A stretch of DNA of 64,000 bases from Longimicrobium sp. (lineage in GTDB: Bacteria; Gemmatimonadota; Gemmatimonadetes; Longimicrobiales; Longimicrobiaceae), in assembly GCF_036388275.1 (NCBI RefSeq), contig NZ_DASVSF010000008.1, positions 124,001 to 188,000 of the forward strand. The letters are read 5' to 3'. Every line of letters starts with the position of its first letter. Position 1 is the first letter of the stretch. Position numbers and translations under genes: made by a program. Shown here piece by piece: positions 7,427 to 15,971 of the stretch. The notes under the pieces are model-generated. The model was not told the DNA's origin. It worked only from the letters and a program-made list of their open reading frames with translations, and searched no databases.

Positions 7427-8749
7427 ATGACGGACGGACGCGTTTCGGCGATGGCGGCGGGGCTGGTGGGCTCCGAGATCCTGAAGATCGCCGGGGACAT
7501 CCGCGCCATGGTGGCGCAGGGCGAAACGATCTGCAACCTGACGGTGGGCGACTTTTCGCCCGCCGAGTTCCGCATTCCCGGCTATCTGGAGCGCGAGATC
7601 GTCCAGGCGCTGAGCGCGGGCGAAACGAACTACCCGCCCTCCGACGGGGTGATGCCGCTGCGCAAGGCGGTCGCCGACTTCTTCGAACGCTGGCTGGGGC
7701 TGGAGTACGGGGTAGACTCGGTGCTGATCACGGGCGGGTCGCGCCCGGGCATCTTTTCCGTCTACTCCACCCTGGTCGATCCGGGTGACGTCGTGGTGTA
7801 CCCGGTGCCCTCGTGGAACAACAACCACTACGTGCACATCTCCGGCGCGCGCGGGCTGCCCGTCACCTGCCGCGCCGAGGACGCCTTCCTCCCCACCCGC
7901 GCGCTGCTGGAAGAGGCGGTGCGCGGCGCGCGGCTGCTGGCGCTCAACTCGCCGCTGAACCCGTGCGGCACCGCGTTCACCCCCGAGGCGCTGGGGGAGA
8001 TCTGCGACATGGTGCTGGAGGAGAACGCCCGCCGCGGCCCGGACGAGCGCCCGCTGTACGTGATGTACGACCAGGTGTACTGGATGCTGACCTTCGGCGA
8101 CACCATGCACGTGAACCCGGTGACGCTGCGCCCCGCGATGGCCGCCTACACGGTGTTCGTGGACGGCATCAGCAAGTCGTTCGCGGCCACGGGCGTGCGG
8201 GTGGGATGGACGGTGGCCCCCGTAGACGTCACGCAGCGGATGGCGAGCGTGCTGGCCCACGTGGGCGCCTGGGCCCCGCGCGCCGAGCAGCTGGCGACCG
8301 CCAGGATGATCGGGGCCACCGACGAGATCGTGGCCTACCACCGCGAGATGAAGCAGGGCGTAGAGGCGCGCCTCGACGCCCTGTACGCGGGGATCGAAGG
8401 GCTTCGCGCCGCGGGCTTCCCCGTGCGCGCCATCACCCCCATGGGCGCCATCTACCTGAGCGCGCAGTTCGCCCTGCACGGCTGGCAGACGCCCGAGGGC
8501 GAGGTGCTGGCCACCAACGAGCAGATCCGCCAGTACCTGCTGGCGGCCGCCGGGCTGGCCGTGGTGCCCTTCCAGGCGTTCGGGATGAAGGAGGACACCG
8601 GCTGGATGCGCCTTTCCGTGGGCGCCACGAACCTGGCGGAGATCGAGGTGATGTTTGGACGGCTGGGAACCGCGCTGAAAGCCCTCTCCGCCCCCACCGG
8701 CGTGCGGCGGATGGAAGGCGGCCCCACGGCGGCCGCCTCCCTGCCCTGA
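7427..8749 (+). CDS. PLP-dependent class I/II aminotransferase
   Basis: This 440-residue protein has the fold type I aminotransferase layout. TNYPPSDG and GGSRPG come early, SPLNPCGTAF forms the substrate loop, and YDQVYW carries the cofactor-binding aspartate and tyrosine. The Schiff-base lysine is in DGISKSFAATGVRVGW, and the C-terminal arginine in WMRLSVG should bind the substrate carboxylate. The usual NPTG loop is altered to NPCG. It most resembles aspartate/alanine-type enzymes, but the donor cannot be specified. No clear ribosome site precedes the ATG, and a start at the second Met (residue 9) is possible. A terminator follows at 8778. Confidence 0.88.
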   Translation: MTDGRVSAMAAGLVGSEILKIAGDIRAMVAQGETICNLTVGDFSPAEFRIPGYLEREIVQALSAGETNYPPSDGVMPLRKAVADFFERWLGLEYGVDSVLITGGSRPGIFSVYSTLVDPGDVVVYPVPSWNNNHYVHISGARGLPVTCRAEDAFLPTRALLEEAVRGARLLALNSPLNPCGTAFTPEALGEICDMVLEENARRGPDERPLYVMYDQVYWMLTFGDTMHVNPVTLRPAMAAYTVFVDGISKSFAATGVRVGWTVAPVDVTQRMASVLAHVGAWAPRAEQLATARMIGATDEIVAYHREMKQGVEARLDALYAGIEGLRAAGFPVRAITPMGAIYLSAQFALHGWQTPEGEVLATNEQIRQYLLAAAGLAVVPFQAFGMKEDTGWMRLSVGATNLAEIEVMFGRLGTALKALSAPTGVRRMEGGPTAAASLP

Positions 8750-8777
8750 GCGGGTAAACCCGCCGCTGGAAACGCGG

Positions 8778-8820
8778 AAAGCCCCGGCTCGGGCCGGTAT
8801 CGCGTCCCGCCCGGGGCTTT
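8778..8820 (+). terminator. Rho-independent terminator after the aminotransferase gene
   Basis: The stem AAAGCCCCGG / CCGGGGCTTT has a loop of 23 bases and lies 29 bases after the stop codon. Confidence 0.75.
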
Positions 8821-8847
8821 GCACGCGCACCGCATCTGCCGAAAGGC

Positions 8848-8938
8848 GCGCGATGTCATCCCGATGGAGCGGTCCCGGCGAACCTGCACTCGCGCCGAGC
8901 TCCGCGGCGACTGAGGGATCCGCCACACACCCGCCCCC
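8848..8938 (-). repeat. Dispersed repeat family A, copy 2 (inverted)
   Basis: The reverse complement of family A: GATGTCATCCCGATGGAGCG at the start and GACTGAGGGATCCGCCACAC at the end. The intervening 45 bases are not conserved with the other copies. It lies in the 0.4 kb gap between the aminotransferase terminator and the TPR gene. Confidence 0.75.
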
Positions 8939-9017
8939 GCCCGCCTGAGCTTCCGGCTCGTCCAGCCCATCTTCCTGCGCCGCCCTCGCCCCCGCGCCTG
9001 TCGAAGCACGTTCGAAT

Positions 9018-9095
9018 TCTCCCCTCTCCCGCTTGCGGGAGAGGGGCCCGGGGGAGAGGGCAGCCGAGGCATGCGCCGGCTCCCGTCGAAACGCA
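9018..9095 (+). repeat. Dispersed repeat family B, copy 2
   Basis: The hairpin CCCTCTCCCGCTTGCGGGAGAGGG is followed by a G-rich tract, CAGCCGAGGCATGCGCCGG and a GTCGAAACGC tail. The tail also matches the sequence after copy 1 at 6308. It lies 3' of the TPR gene. Confidence 0.75.
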
Positions 9096-9171
9096 CCCAA
9101 CCCTCGGCGGGTCCAAGCCGCAGCATTCCATCGACCACAGCATCACGCCGCGGCCGGACGAGCCGCGGGGG

Positions 9172-10290
9172 TCAGCGCTGCTGCTGGAGTTCCGCGATCC
9201 GCCGCTCGGCGACTCCGATGCCGTTCGCCTGGCGGCGAGGGGCGCGCTCCAGGTAGGCGCGGTACGCGGCCAGGGCCGGGTCGCGGGCGCCCAGGTCGTC
9301 GTGCGCGGCGCCCAGCCGCAGGTACGGGGCGGCCCAGTACGGCTCCAGCTCCGTGGCGCGGCGGAACGCCGCGGCGGCCGCCTCGTGCTGGCCGGCGGCG
9401 GCGAGCGCGCTGCCGTGCTCGAAGTGCATCACCGGGTCGTGAGGCGCGGCCTCGACCGCGGTGGCCGCGTGGCCCAGTGCCTCCTCCACGTTCCGCGCCT
9501 GCACCTCCAGCCGCGCCAGGGCCGCGTGCGCCGGGTACAGGGCCAAGTCCTCCACCACCGCGCGACGAAACGCCTCCCGCGCCGCGTCGCGACGGCCCTG
9601 TGCCTCGTAGATGCGGCCCAGCGCGTACTCCCACATCCCCTTGCTCTCGTACGCCGTCACGCGCACGGCGTCGATCCGCCGCAGCGTCTCGAGCAGCGCC
9701 TCGATCTCCACCGCGGCGCTGTCCAGCTCCTCGGCGCCCACGAACGAGAGCGCGCGGTAGTGCCGGAATCGCACGTTGCGGCCGGGATTGGAACGTACGG
9801 CGGCTCCGAACCGCTCCGCCGCCCTCAGAAACTCGCCGCGCGCGTAGTCCACGAACGCCGCCCTGGGCCCGTCCCACCGCCCTCTGAGCCGGGTATACAG
9901 CGCCATCTCGACGCCGCGGTGCACGAACGGGTTGCGCGCGTACGCCCGCATCTGCAGCGAATCGTTCGCGATCACGTCCGGCCGCTGCAGCGTGGGGGGA
10001 TGATCGTTCAGGTAGGCGATGAGCAGCCGTTCATCCTGCGCGAAGAACGTGGCCCACATGGCCATGATGGGCTCGGCGCGGGTGGGGTCCAGGCGCGAGG
10101 CCCAGTAGAACGAGGCGTGCGCCGTGGTGTTCAGCTGCTGGTTGAACGATTCCTCGCCCCGCGCAAAGTACGATTCCCAGTCGTTGGGGTCGGCGTCGCG
10201 GGGCAGGCGGGGGCGCTCCGGGAGCTGCGCGGCGGCAGGGGCGGCGAGCGCGACGGAGAGCGCCAGGGCGAAAAGTGCGGAGATTCTCAC
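9172..10290 (-). CDS. Exported TPR-repeat protein
   Basis: This 372-residue protein has a Sec signal peptide (MRISALFALALSVALAAPAAAQ) with an AAA cleavage site. The body is helical, with tetratricopeptide-like repeats clearest from about residue 215: EYALGRIYEAQGRRDAAREA, then HAALARLEVQARNVEEALGH, then SALAAAGQHEAAAAAFRRA and LGAAHDDLGARDPALAAYRA. It probably acts as a periplasmic protein-protein scaffold. No enzyme motif is visible. It has its own leader of about 155 bases after the terminator of the TIG lipoprotein gene. Confidence 0.85.
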   Translation of the reverse strand: MRISALFALALSVALAAPAAAQLPERPRLPRDADPNDWESYFARGEESFNQQLNTTAHASFYWASRLDPTRAEPIMAMWATFFAQDERLLIAYLNDHPPTLQRPDVIANDSLQMRAYARNPFVHRGVEMALYTRLRGRWDGPRAAFVDYARGEFLRAAERFGAAVRSNPGRNVRFRHYRALSFVGAEELDSAAVEIEALLETLRRIDAVRVTAYESKGMWEYALGRIYEAQGRRDAAREAFRRAVVEDLALYPAHAALARLEVQARNVEEALGHAATAVEAAPHDPVMHFEHGSALAAAGQHEAAAAAFRRATELEPYWAAPYLRLGAAHDDLGARDPALAAYRAYLERAPRRQANGIGVAERRIAELQQQR

Positions 10291-10382
10291 GGGAAGGACG
10301 ATGAAGGCGTTCCGGCGGATGAAGTTCGTTGCCGGTTACGATTGGTGCGCGCTGCTCCCGCGCAGCCCGATGTACGGAGCGG

Positions 10383-10412
10383 AGGCCGGCTCCCCGCGCG
10401 GAGAGCCGGCCT
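10383..10412 (-). terminator. Terminator after the TIG-domain lipoprotein gene
   Basis: The stem AGGCCGGCTC / GAGCCGGCCT has a 10-base loop and lies 35 bases downstream of the stop at 10447 on the minus strand. Confidence 0.65.
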
Positions 10413-10446
10413 TCTCGTCATCAGGGGGCGCTCCGGCCCCGCGGCG

Positions 10447-12567
10447 TCACGGCCCGAAGAGCGGGCTGCGGATGATGTACAGCTCGTCCGTGTCCAGGAA
10501 CGCCATGGCGTCGTCGCCCGCACGCACCAGCCGGCTGACGAGCAGCGCGGGATGGTCGAGCGAGGGTCCGGAGACGGGAACGGTTCCCAGCTGCTGGAAG
10601 GTGTTCAGGTCGTAGACGACGATCCCGCCGTCGGCCAGCACGAACGCCCTGCCGAGCCGGGCATCCACCGTGATCGCGGTGCCGCCGCCGATCGTCCCCA
10701 CGCGCGTCCGGCGCTCGGCGTCGACCACGGCGCCGTTGGTGCCGTAGATGCGGCCCGCTTCGCCGAAGATGTCGGTGTAGAAGCCGGACACCAGGCCGCC
10801 GGTGGTGTGGGAGTGGCGCACCCCCGCGGCATCCACTGCCATGGTGAAGAACTCGAAGCCGGTGTGCGCGTTGTTGTAGCCGTACAGCACCGACGCCGAT
10901 TCCAGGAACTCGATGCGGTTGCCGCCCGTGTGCCCCGGCGACGACTCCGGACGTGCCTGCCCGTCGTCGTAGATGGTCACGCCGTTCAGCGGCGGGCTGT
11001 ACCCCGGGCGCTGGCGCGACACCGCGACGGTTTGGGGCCGCCCCGGAGCCACCTCCAGGTCGCCCGCCACCTCGCCGCCACCCAGCGGCCACTGCATCCC
11101 CGGCGTCAGGGTGGCAAGCGTCACCCGCCGCACCGCGCTGGCCCCGTCCACGCCCACGTACAGGAACTGCCCGTCATCGGAACGGACGATGCGCCCCGGG
11201 TCGCTGCCGACGAACGCGGAACGGACCAGCGCCCCCGTCGCGGGGTTGAACTCGCTCACCGTGTTGGCGCCGCTCGCCGGGCCGCCGCGGACGGAAAGGT
11301 AGAGCCGGTCGGTGCCGGGGTTGTACACCAGGTCGCGCGCGGTCACGGTCACCACCCGGCGGCTGGTTACGGTGGCCGCGCCCACGGTGCGCACCGTGAA
11401 CGCCACCGTGCCCGAAGTGCCGCCTCCCGGTGCCGGGGTGTGCACCGAGATCTGCGCGGTGCCGGGCGACGCGACGGCGTCGGCGCCGATGGTGGCCGCC
11501 AGCCGGGTGCTGGCCAGGTACTGGGTGGGAACCTCGACGCCATTCCAGCGGACCACCGAGCCGGTGACGAAGCCGCGCCCGTGCACGTGGAGGGTGAACC
11601 CCGAACGCCCCGCGCTCGCCCCGCGCGAGGGAAGCAGCGTCACCTCGGGCACGCCGTTGACCACCGTCAGTGCGAGCGGCCCCGAGGTGCCGCCGCCCGG
11701 GAGGCCGTTGAATACGGTGAACGTCAGGGTGCCCGCAGCGCGGAGGTGGGCTTCCCCCAGGGTGGCGTCCAGCGCGGTCGGACTCACGAACGTGGTGGCG
11801 ACGGCCACGCCGTCGACCCGTACCACCGAGCCGGGAGCGAAGCCCGTGCCGTTCACGCGAACGGTGAGCCCGGCCTGCCCCGCCGTGGTCTGGGCGGTGC
11901 CCAGCGACGCCAGGACGGGGACCGGGAAGCGCACCTCGAAGTTCAGCGGCGGCGACACCCCCCCGCCCGGGGCGGGGCTGGCCACCCGGACGACCAGGGT
12001 GCCGCCGGTCGCCAGCAGCGTGTCGCTGAGCTGAAACCGCATCTCCGTTGGCGACACGTACGTGCGGGGCCGCTCGTTGTTGCCCACGTATACCCGCGAC
12101 TCTGGCACGAACCCGGTGCCGGTGATGGTCACCGTCGTGGGGGAGGCCCCCGCCGTGGCGAACGCGGGCGAAAGCGCCACGAGGCTGGGGGCCGGGTTCT
12201 GCCGGATCCTGATGATGAACTGCGCCACGTTGGACGAGCCGCCCCCGGGTTGGGGGTTCACCACGAGGACCTGCGCGGACCCGGCGTTCGCCAGGTCGGC
12301 GGCCACGAGCTTGGCGTGCAGCTCCGTGCTGCTGACGAACTTCGTCGTTCTGTCGCTGCCGTTGAACCGCACCACGGAGGAGCGGACGAAGTCCGTGCCG
12401 ATCACCGTGAGGGTGGATATCGTGTCGCCCTGCTCTACCTGGTTGGGTTCCAGGGTGGAGATTCCGGGCGTGGGGTTGTTCGTGGCGGTTCCCGAGTCGC
12501 CGCAGGCGGCGAGCAGCAGCGCGAGAACCACGGGGAAATAGCGCCGGAACGTGGTCGTGAGTTGCAC
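10447..12567 (-). CDS. IPT/TIG-domain lipoprotein with C-terminal beta-propeller-like region
   Basis: This is a 706-residue surface or periplasmic protein. The lipobox is LLLAAC near residue 20. About five Ig-like TIG domains follow, recognisable by recurring signatures (TVTITGTGFVPESRVYVGN, VRVNGTGFAPGSVVRVDG, LHVHGRGFVTGSVVRWNG) and by repeated GGGxS linkers. The last 280 residues (DRLYLSVRGG, VRSDDGQFLYVGVDG) look like a YVTN-type propeller. I start at a GTG (VQLTTTFRRYF). There is no in-frame ATG near the signal peptide, and the longer frame runs through the PP2C gene. It is 101 bases downstream of that phosphatase gene and may share its transcript. Confidence 0.85.
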   Translation of the reverse strand: MQLTTTFRRYFPVVLALLLAACGDSGTATNNPTPGISTLEPNQVEQGDTISTLTVIGTDFVRSSVVRFNGSDRTTKFVSSTELHAKLVAADLANAGSAQVLVVNPQPGGGSSNVAQFIIRIRQNPAPSLVALSPAFATAGASPTTVTITGTGFVPESRVYVGNNERPRTYVSPTEMRFQLSDTLLATGGTLVVRVASPAPGGGVSPPLNFEVRFPVPVLASLGTAQTTAGQAGLTVRVNGTGFAPGSVVRVDGVAVATTFVSPTALDATLGEAHLRAAGTLTFTVFNGLPGGGTSGPLALTVVNGVPEVTLLPSRGASAGRSGFTLHVHGRGFVTGSVVRWNGVEVPTQYLASTRLAATIGADAVASPGTAQISVHTPAPGGGTSGTVAFTVRTVGAATVTSRRVVTVTARDLVYNPGTDRLYLSVRGGPASGANTVSEFNPATGALVRSAFVGSDPGRIVRSDDGQFLYVGVDGASAVRRVTLATLTPGMQWPLGGGEVAGDLEVAPGRPQTVAVSRQRPGYSPPLNGVTIYDDGQARPESSPGHTGGNRIEFLESASVLYGYNNAHTGFEFFTMAVDAAGVRHSHTTGGLVSGFYTDIFGEAGRIYGTNGAVVDAERRTRVGTIGGGTAITVDARLGRAFVLADGGIVVYDLNTFQQLGTVPVSGPSLDHPALLVSRLVRAGDDAMAFLDTDELYIIRSPLFGP

Positions 12568-12668
12568 CGGAGTTCGTGGATCAGGGGGTGGGAGAAAGCC
12601 GGAACGGCCGCCGGAGGCGCGGCCCGTAAAGAAGAAACAAAAGGAGCGTTCCCGCAAGGGTGGGGCGG

Positions 12669-13442
12669 CTAGCCGTTCTCCGGCGCGGCGTCCGTCGCCG
12701 GGAGGATCTCCACGACGACGGCGGTGATGTTGTCGCGGCCGCCGCGGGCGTTGGCCGCGCGGATCAGCCGTTCGACGTGCTCTTCGGGGGTGGAGGGGAT
12801 GGACAGGATGCGTCCCAGCTGCCGGTCGCTGAGCATACCCGTCAGCCCATCGGAGCACAGCATCAGCAGGTCGCCGGGGCGCAGCTCTCCCCCCAGCAGG
12901 TCGGGCGGCACGTCGAACGGGCCGGTGCCCAGCGCGCGGGTAAGGATGTGCGACAGCCGGTGCCGGCGCGCCCCCGCTGGCGTCAGCCGGCCCTCGTCGA
13001 CCTCGCGCTGCACCCAGGTGTGGTCTTTGGTCACCTGGGCCAGCGCATCGCCGCGCAGCAGGTAGGCGCGGCTGTCGCCCACGTGGCCGATGCGGTAGGT
13101 GCCGTCGGTGCACAGCACGCACGCCGTGGTGGTGGTGCCCATTCCGTGGGTGGCGGGGTGGGCCTCCACGTGCTCGCCGATGGCCCGGTCGGCCGCCCCG
13201 AACGACTCCACCATCACCTGCGCCAGCTCGTCGGCCTGCAGGCCGCGGTCGATGCCCTCGCGCAGCGCCCCGCCCACCGCCTCGGCGGCCAGGGCGCTGG
13301 CGATCTCTCCCGCCGCGTGGCCGCCCATGCCGTCGGCCACCAGGAACAGGCCGCGCTCGGAATCCACCACGAAGGTGTCTTCGTTGCCCCGGCGCATCCG
13401 CCCCACGTCGGTGCCGCCGGCCGCCTTCCAGGCAAGCTTCAC
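12669..13442 (-). CDS. PP2C-type serine/threonine phosphatase (Stp1/PrpC-like)
   Basis: This 257-residue protein has the metal-binding motifs in order: RRGNEDTF, VADGMGGHAAGE, GTTTTACVL, GHVGDSRAYLL, CSDGLTGML and the final GGRDNITAVVV. These are the catalytic aspartates of bacterial PP2C phosphatases that reverse Hanks-kinase phosphorylation. The start is a GTG overlapping the TGA of the FHA gene (GTGA), so the two are coupled. No kinase gene is in the window. A phosphatase next to a phosphothreonine reader suggests a Ser/Thr phosphorylation circuit. Confidence 0.94.
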   Translation of the reverse strand: MKLAWKAAGGTDVGRMRRGNEDTFVVDSERGLFLVADGMGGHAAGEIASALAAEAVGGALREGIDRGLQADELAQVMVESFGAADRAIGEHVEAHPATHGMGTTTTACVLCTDGTYRIGHVGDSRAYLLRGDALAQVTKDHTWVQREVDEGRLTPAGARRHRLSHILTRALGTGPFDVPPDLLGGELRPGDLLMLCSDGLTGMLSDRQLGRILSIPSTPEEHVERLIRAANARGGRDNITAVVVEILPATDAAPENG

Positions 13443-13993
13443 GGGAAGGCCAGCGCCAGCACGGGAAGCCCGGCAGGGAGGCCGCCCACCGCGGTGGGCG
13501 CCGCCACGTTCATGTACACCAGGATGCCTACGACCACCGCGATCACCAGGATCACCAGCAGCAGCCACACCGGGAAGCGCGGGCCGGTGCGCTCTTCGCG
13601 CAGCGTGCGGGGCTTTTCGGGGGCCACGTACCCGGCGGCCGCGGCCTGCAGGTCTACCGCCTCCACCTCGCGGAACTGCAGCTGCACGCCGCCCAGGCGC
13701 ACGGTGGAGCCGTACGGCAGCGGGGTGGGAAGCTGGGGGGCCAGCTTCACCCCCTCGACGGCCGTGCCGTTGGTGGAGCCCAGGTCGGTGAGGCGCCAGG
13801 CGCCGGTGTCGAACTCCAGCCGCGCGTGCTGGGCCGAAACGGAGTCGTCGTCGATCACCACGTCGCAGGCGGCGGCGCGGCCCAGCACGACGACGGGCGC
13901 GGGAACCGGCAGTTCCTCGCCGTAGCGCGGGCCGGCCATCAGGGCCAGGCTGGCGAGCGGGCCCGGACGCCCGGACGGGACAACGTTGGCCAT
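13439..13993 (-). CDS. FHA-domain protein with C-terminal membrane anchor
   Basis: This 184-residue protein has an FHA domain at about residues 30-110: VLGRAAACDVVI, then SVSAQHARLEF and LGSTNGTAVEG, which carry the phosphothreonine-binding Arg, Ser, His and Asn residues. A single membrane helix (FPVWLLLVILVIAVVVGILV) follows near residue 145, and the tail is short and hydrophobic. This places the FHA domain in the cytoplasm. The start has AGGAG about 11 bases upstream. It is the first gene of an FHA-PP2C pair and is transcribed away from the diguanylate cyclase gene. Confidence 0.9.
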   Translation of the reverse strand: MANVVPSGRPGPLASLALMAGPRYGEELPVPAPVVVLGRAAACDVVIDDDSVSAQHARLEFDTGAWRLTDLGSTNGTAVEGVKLAPQLPTPLPYGSTVRLGGVQLQFREVEAVDLQAAAAGYVAPEKPRTLREERTGPRFPVWLLLVILVIAVVVGILVYMNVAAPTAVGGLPAGLPVLALAFP

Positions 13994-14186
13994 CGGCGCG
14001 GCTTCTCCTGCGTGGGGTTTTGAATGAAACGGTTGTGGCGCAAGGGCTTGCCAACCGGCGCGCAACGTACGTGCCCACCGCGTCCCCTGCAAGTCGCGGG
14101 CACGCGCTTCGCTTGACCTGCGCCCCGCCCGCGGGTAGCTTCTCGTCCACACCTTCCCGGCCGATCCCATCCCACCCCAGGTCCTG

Positions 14187-15884
14187 GTGACCGCCGCCCG
14201 TTTCGTCCTGGCAGCCCTTCTGCTCTTCCTGCCCCCGGCCGCGCATGCGCAGGCCGCGGACACGCTTTCGCTCGGGGGCGAGTGGCGGTTCCAGCAGGGC
14301 GACGATCCCGCGTGGGCCGCCGCCGGGCTGAACGACCGGGGCTGGCGCACCATGGCGGTGCCCAGCGAGTGGGAAACCACCATCGGTGAATACGACGGGT
14401 TCGGCTGGTACCGCCGCGAGGTGGTGCTTCCCCCGTCGCTGCGCGGCGCGCCGGTGGGGCTGCGCTTCGCCACCGTGGGCGACGCCTTCGAGGTGTTCTG
14501 GAACGGCGTGCGGGTGGGCGGCAGCGGACGGATGCCTCCGAACTTCGTGGAGGGCGCCCTCTCGGTGCTGATCTTCGTTCCCGACTCGCTGCTTTCGCGG
14601 GCGGCGGACGGGCGCCACGTGCTGGCGGTGCGGGTGTTCAACGACTACGCGTACGGCGGGGTGATGGGCTCGGTGCGGGTGGGCCGGTACGACGTGCTTG
14701 CCCAGCAGCGCTCGCCCCGTCCCGTGGTCATCGGCGGGCTGGTGTCGTTCTTCCTGGCCATCGGCGTGTACCACCTGGCGTTCTTCCTGCGCCGCCGCGC
14801 CGCGCGCGAAAACCTGTGGTTCGCCGGGGTCTGCCTGGCCGTTTCCGTCTACGGCGCCACCTACGCCGACGAGGTGGGGCAGGCGGTGATGCCGTGGATC
14901 AATCCGTACCGCCTGGGCGTGCTGGCCATGCTGGCGGGCGGGCCGTTCTTCGTGGCGCTGATCGACGAGCTGTTCGGGCTGCGCGGCGCGCGCCACACCC
15001 GCCGGGTGACGGCGGTGCTGGCGGCCTGCTTCGGGGCCACCCTGGCGCTGCCGCTGCGGATGCTGGCGGAGCTGGTGCTGTGGATGGATGCCGCCATCGC
15101 CATCGGGCTGATGGTGATCGTGTGGCGCGCGTGGCGGATGGGGCGCAAGGGCACGGCGCACGCGGGCACGCTGCTCTTTGGCACGGCGGCGTTCTCGGGC
15201 ACCATGCTGTACGACGTGCTCAGCGAGTACTCCAGCCTGGTGCCCGTGGCGCGGCTGCTGCCGGGCACGCCCTCGGCGTTCTGGGTGGGATTCCTGGTGT
15301 TCGTGGTGACGGTGGGCATCGCCACGGCGGGGCGCTGGGCGCTCACCGAGGTGACGGCGCTCACCGACCCCATGACCGGGCTGTCGCGCCGCCACGTGCT
15401 GGAAGACGCGCTCCGGCGCGAGTCGGAGCGGGTGCGGCGCACGGGGGGCTCGCTGGCGCTGGTGCTGATCGACCTGGACCACTTCAAGCGGGTCAACGAC
15501 ACCCACGGCCACCGCGTGGGCGACCTGGTGCTGGAGCGGGTGGGCCGGCTTCTGCGCGCCACCACGCGCAACCTGGACCTGCCCTCGCGCTTCGGCGGCG
15601 AGGAGTTCGCCGTGCTGCTGTACGACACCGACCTGGCGGGCGCGCTGAGCTTCGCCGAGCGGTTCCGCGGCACCCTGCGCGACATGCGCTGCGAGGTGGC
15701 GCACGGGCAAACGGTACGGGTGACGGCCAGCGTGGGCGTGGCGGTGGGCACGGACCTGGTGGACCCCCAGATGCTGGTGGAGCTGGCCGACCAGGCGCTG
15801 TACCGCGCCAAGAACAGCGGCCGCGACCGGCTCGTATCCGTTACGCTGGATGCCGCAGAGCACGAGTTCGTCGCCGCGCGGTAA
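14187..15884 (+). CDS. Membrane-bound diguanylate cyclase with extracytoplasmic jelly-roll domain
   Basis: This 565-residue protein starts with GTG and a signal peptide (LAALLLFLPPAAHAQ). Residues about 28-170 form a beta-sandwich resembling the sugar-binding domain of family 2 glycosidases (LGGEWRFQQGDD, WYRREVVLP, VFWNGVRVGG). About seven membrane segments of the 7TMR-DISM kind follow. The C-terminal GGDEF domain has the active site RFGGEEF at residues 468-474 and the substrate motif DLDHFKRVNDTHGH. An RNLD five residues before GGEEF is an intact I-site, so product inhibition by c-di-GMP is likely. It probably couples an external, perhaps sugar-like, ligand to c-di-GMP synthesis. Confidence 0.93.
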   Translation: MTAARFVLAALLLFLPPAAHAQAADTLSLGGEWRFQQGDDPAWAAAGLNDRGWRTMAVPSEWETTIGEYDGFGWYRREVVLPPSLRGAPVGLRFATVGDAFEVFWNGVRVGGSGRMPPNFVEGALSVLIFVPDSLLSRAADGRHVLAVRVFNDYAYGGVMGSVRVGRYDVLAQQRSPRPVVIGGLVSFFLAIGVYHLAFFLRRRAARENLWFAGVCLAVSVYGATYADEVGQAVMPWINPYRLGVLAMLAGGPFFVALIDELFGLRGARHTRRVTAVLAACFGATLALPLRMLAELVLWMDAAIAIGLMVIVWRAWRMGRKGTAHAGTLLFGTAAFSGTMLYDVLSEYSSLVPVARLLPGTPSAFWVGFLVFVVTVGIATAGRWALTEVTALTDPMTGLSRRHVLEDALRRESERVRRTGGSLALVLIDLDHFKRVNDTHGHRVGDLVLERVGRLLRATTRNLDLPSRFGGEEFAVLLYDTDLAGALSFAERFRGTLRDMRCEVAHGQTVRVTASVGVAVGTDLVDPQMLVELADQALYRAKNSGRDRLVSVTLDAAEHEFVAAR

Positions 15885-15912
15885 TCTGCCCAGACTCGTC
15901 GGATGAAGGAAG

Positions 15913-15947
15913 ATCGGCCCTCCCGCGCATTCCGCGGGAGGGCCGAT
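15913..15947. terminator. Bidirectional hairpin terminator
   Basis: The stem ATCGGCCCTCCCGCG / CGCGGGAGGGCCGAT lies between the convergent diguanylate cyclase and DUF3667 genes. The 15-base stem is perfect. Confidence 0.8.
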
Positions 15948-15971
15948 TCCGTCCACGACATTCTCCCTGGG

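Noticed and set aside
12669..15956. Single minus-strand frame of 1095 codons covering the PP2C gene and the antisense of the cyclase gene
   Set aside because: Only its last 257 codons are the phosphatase. The rest is antisense to the GGDEF gene and crosses the FHA gene in another frame.
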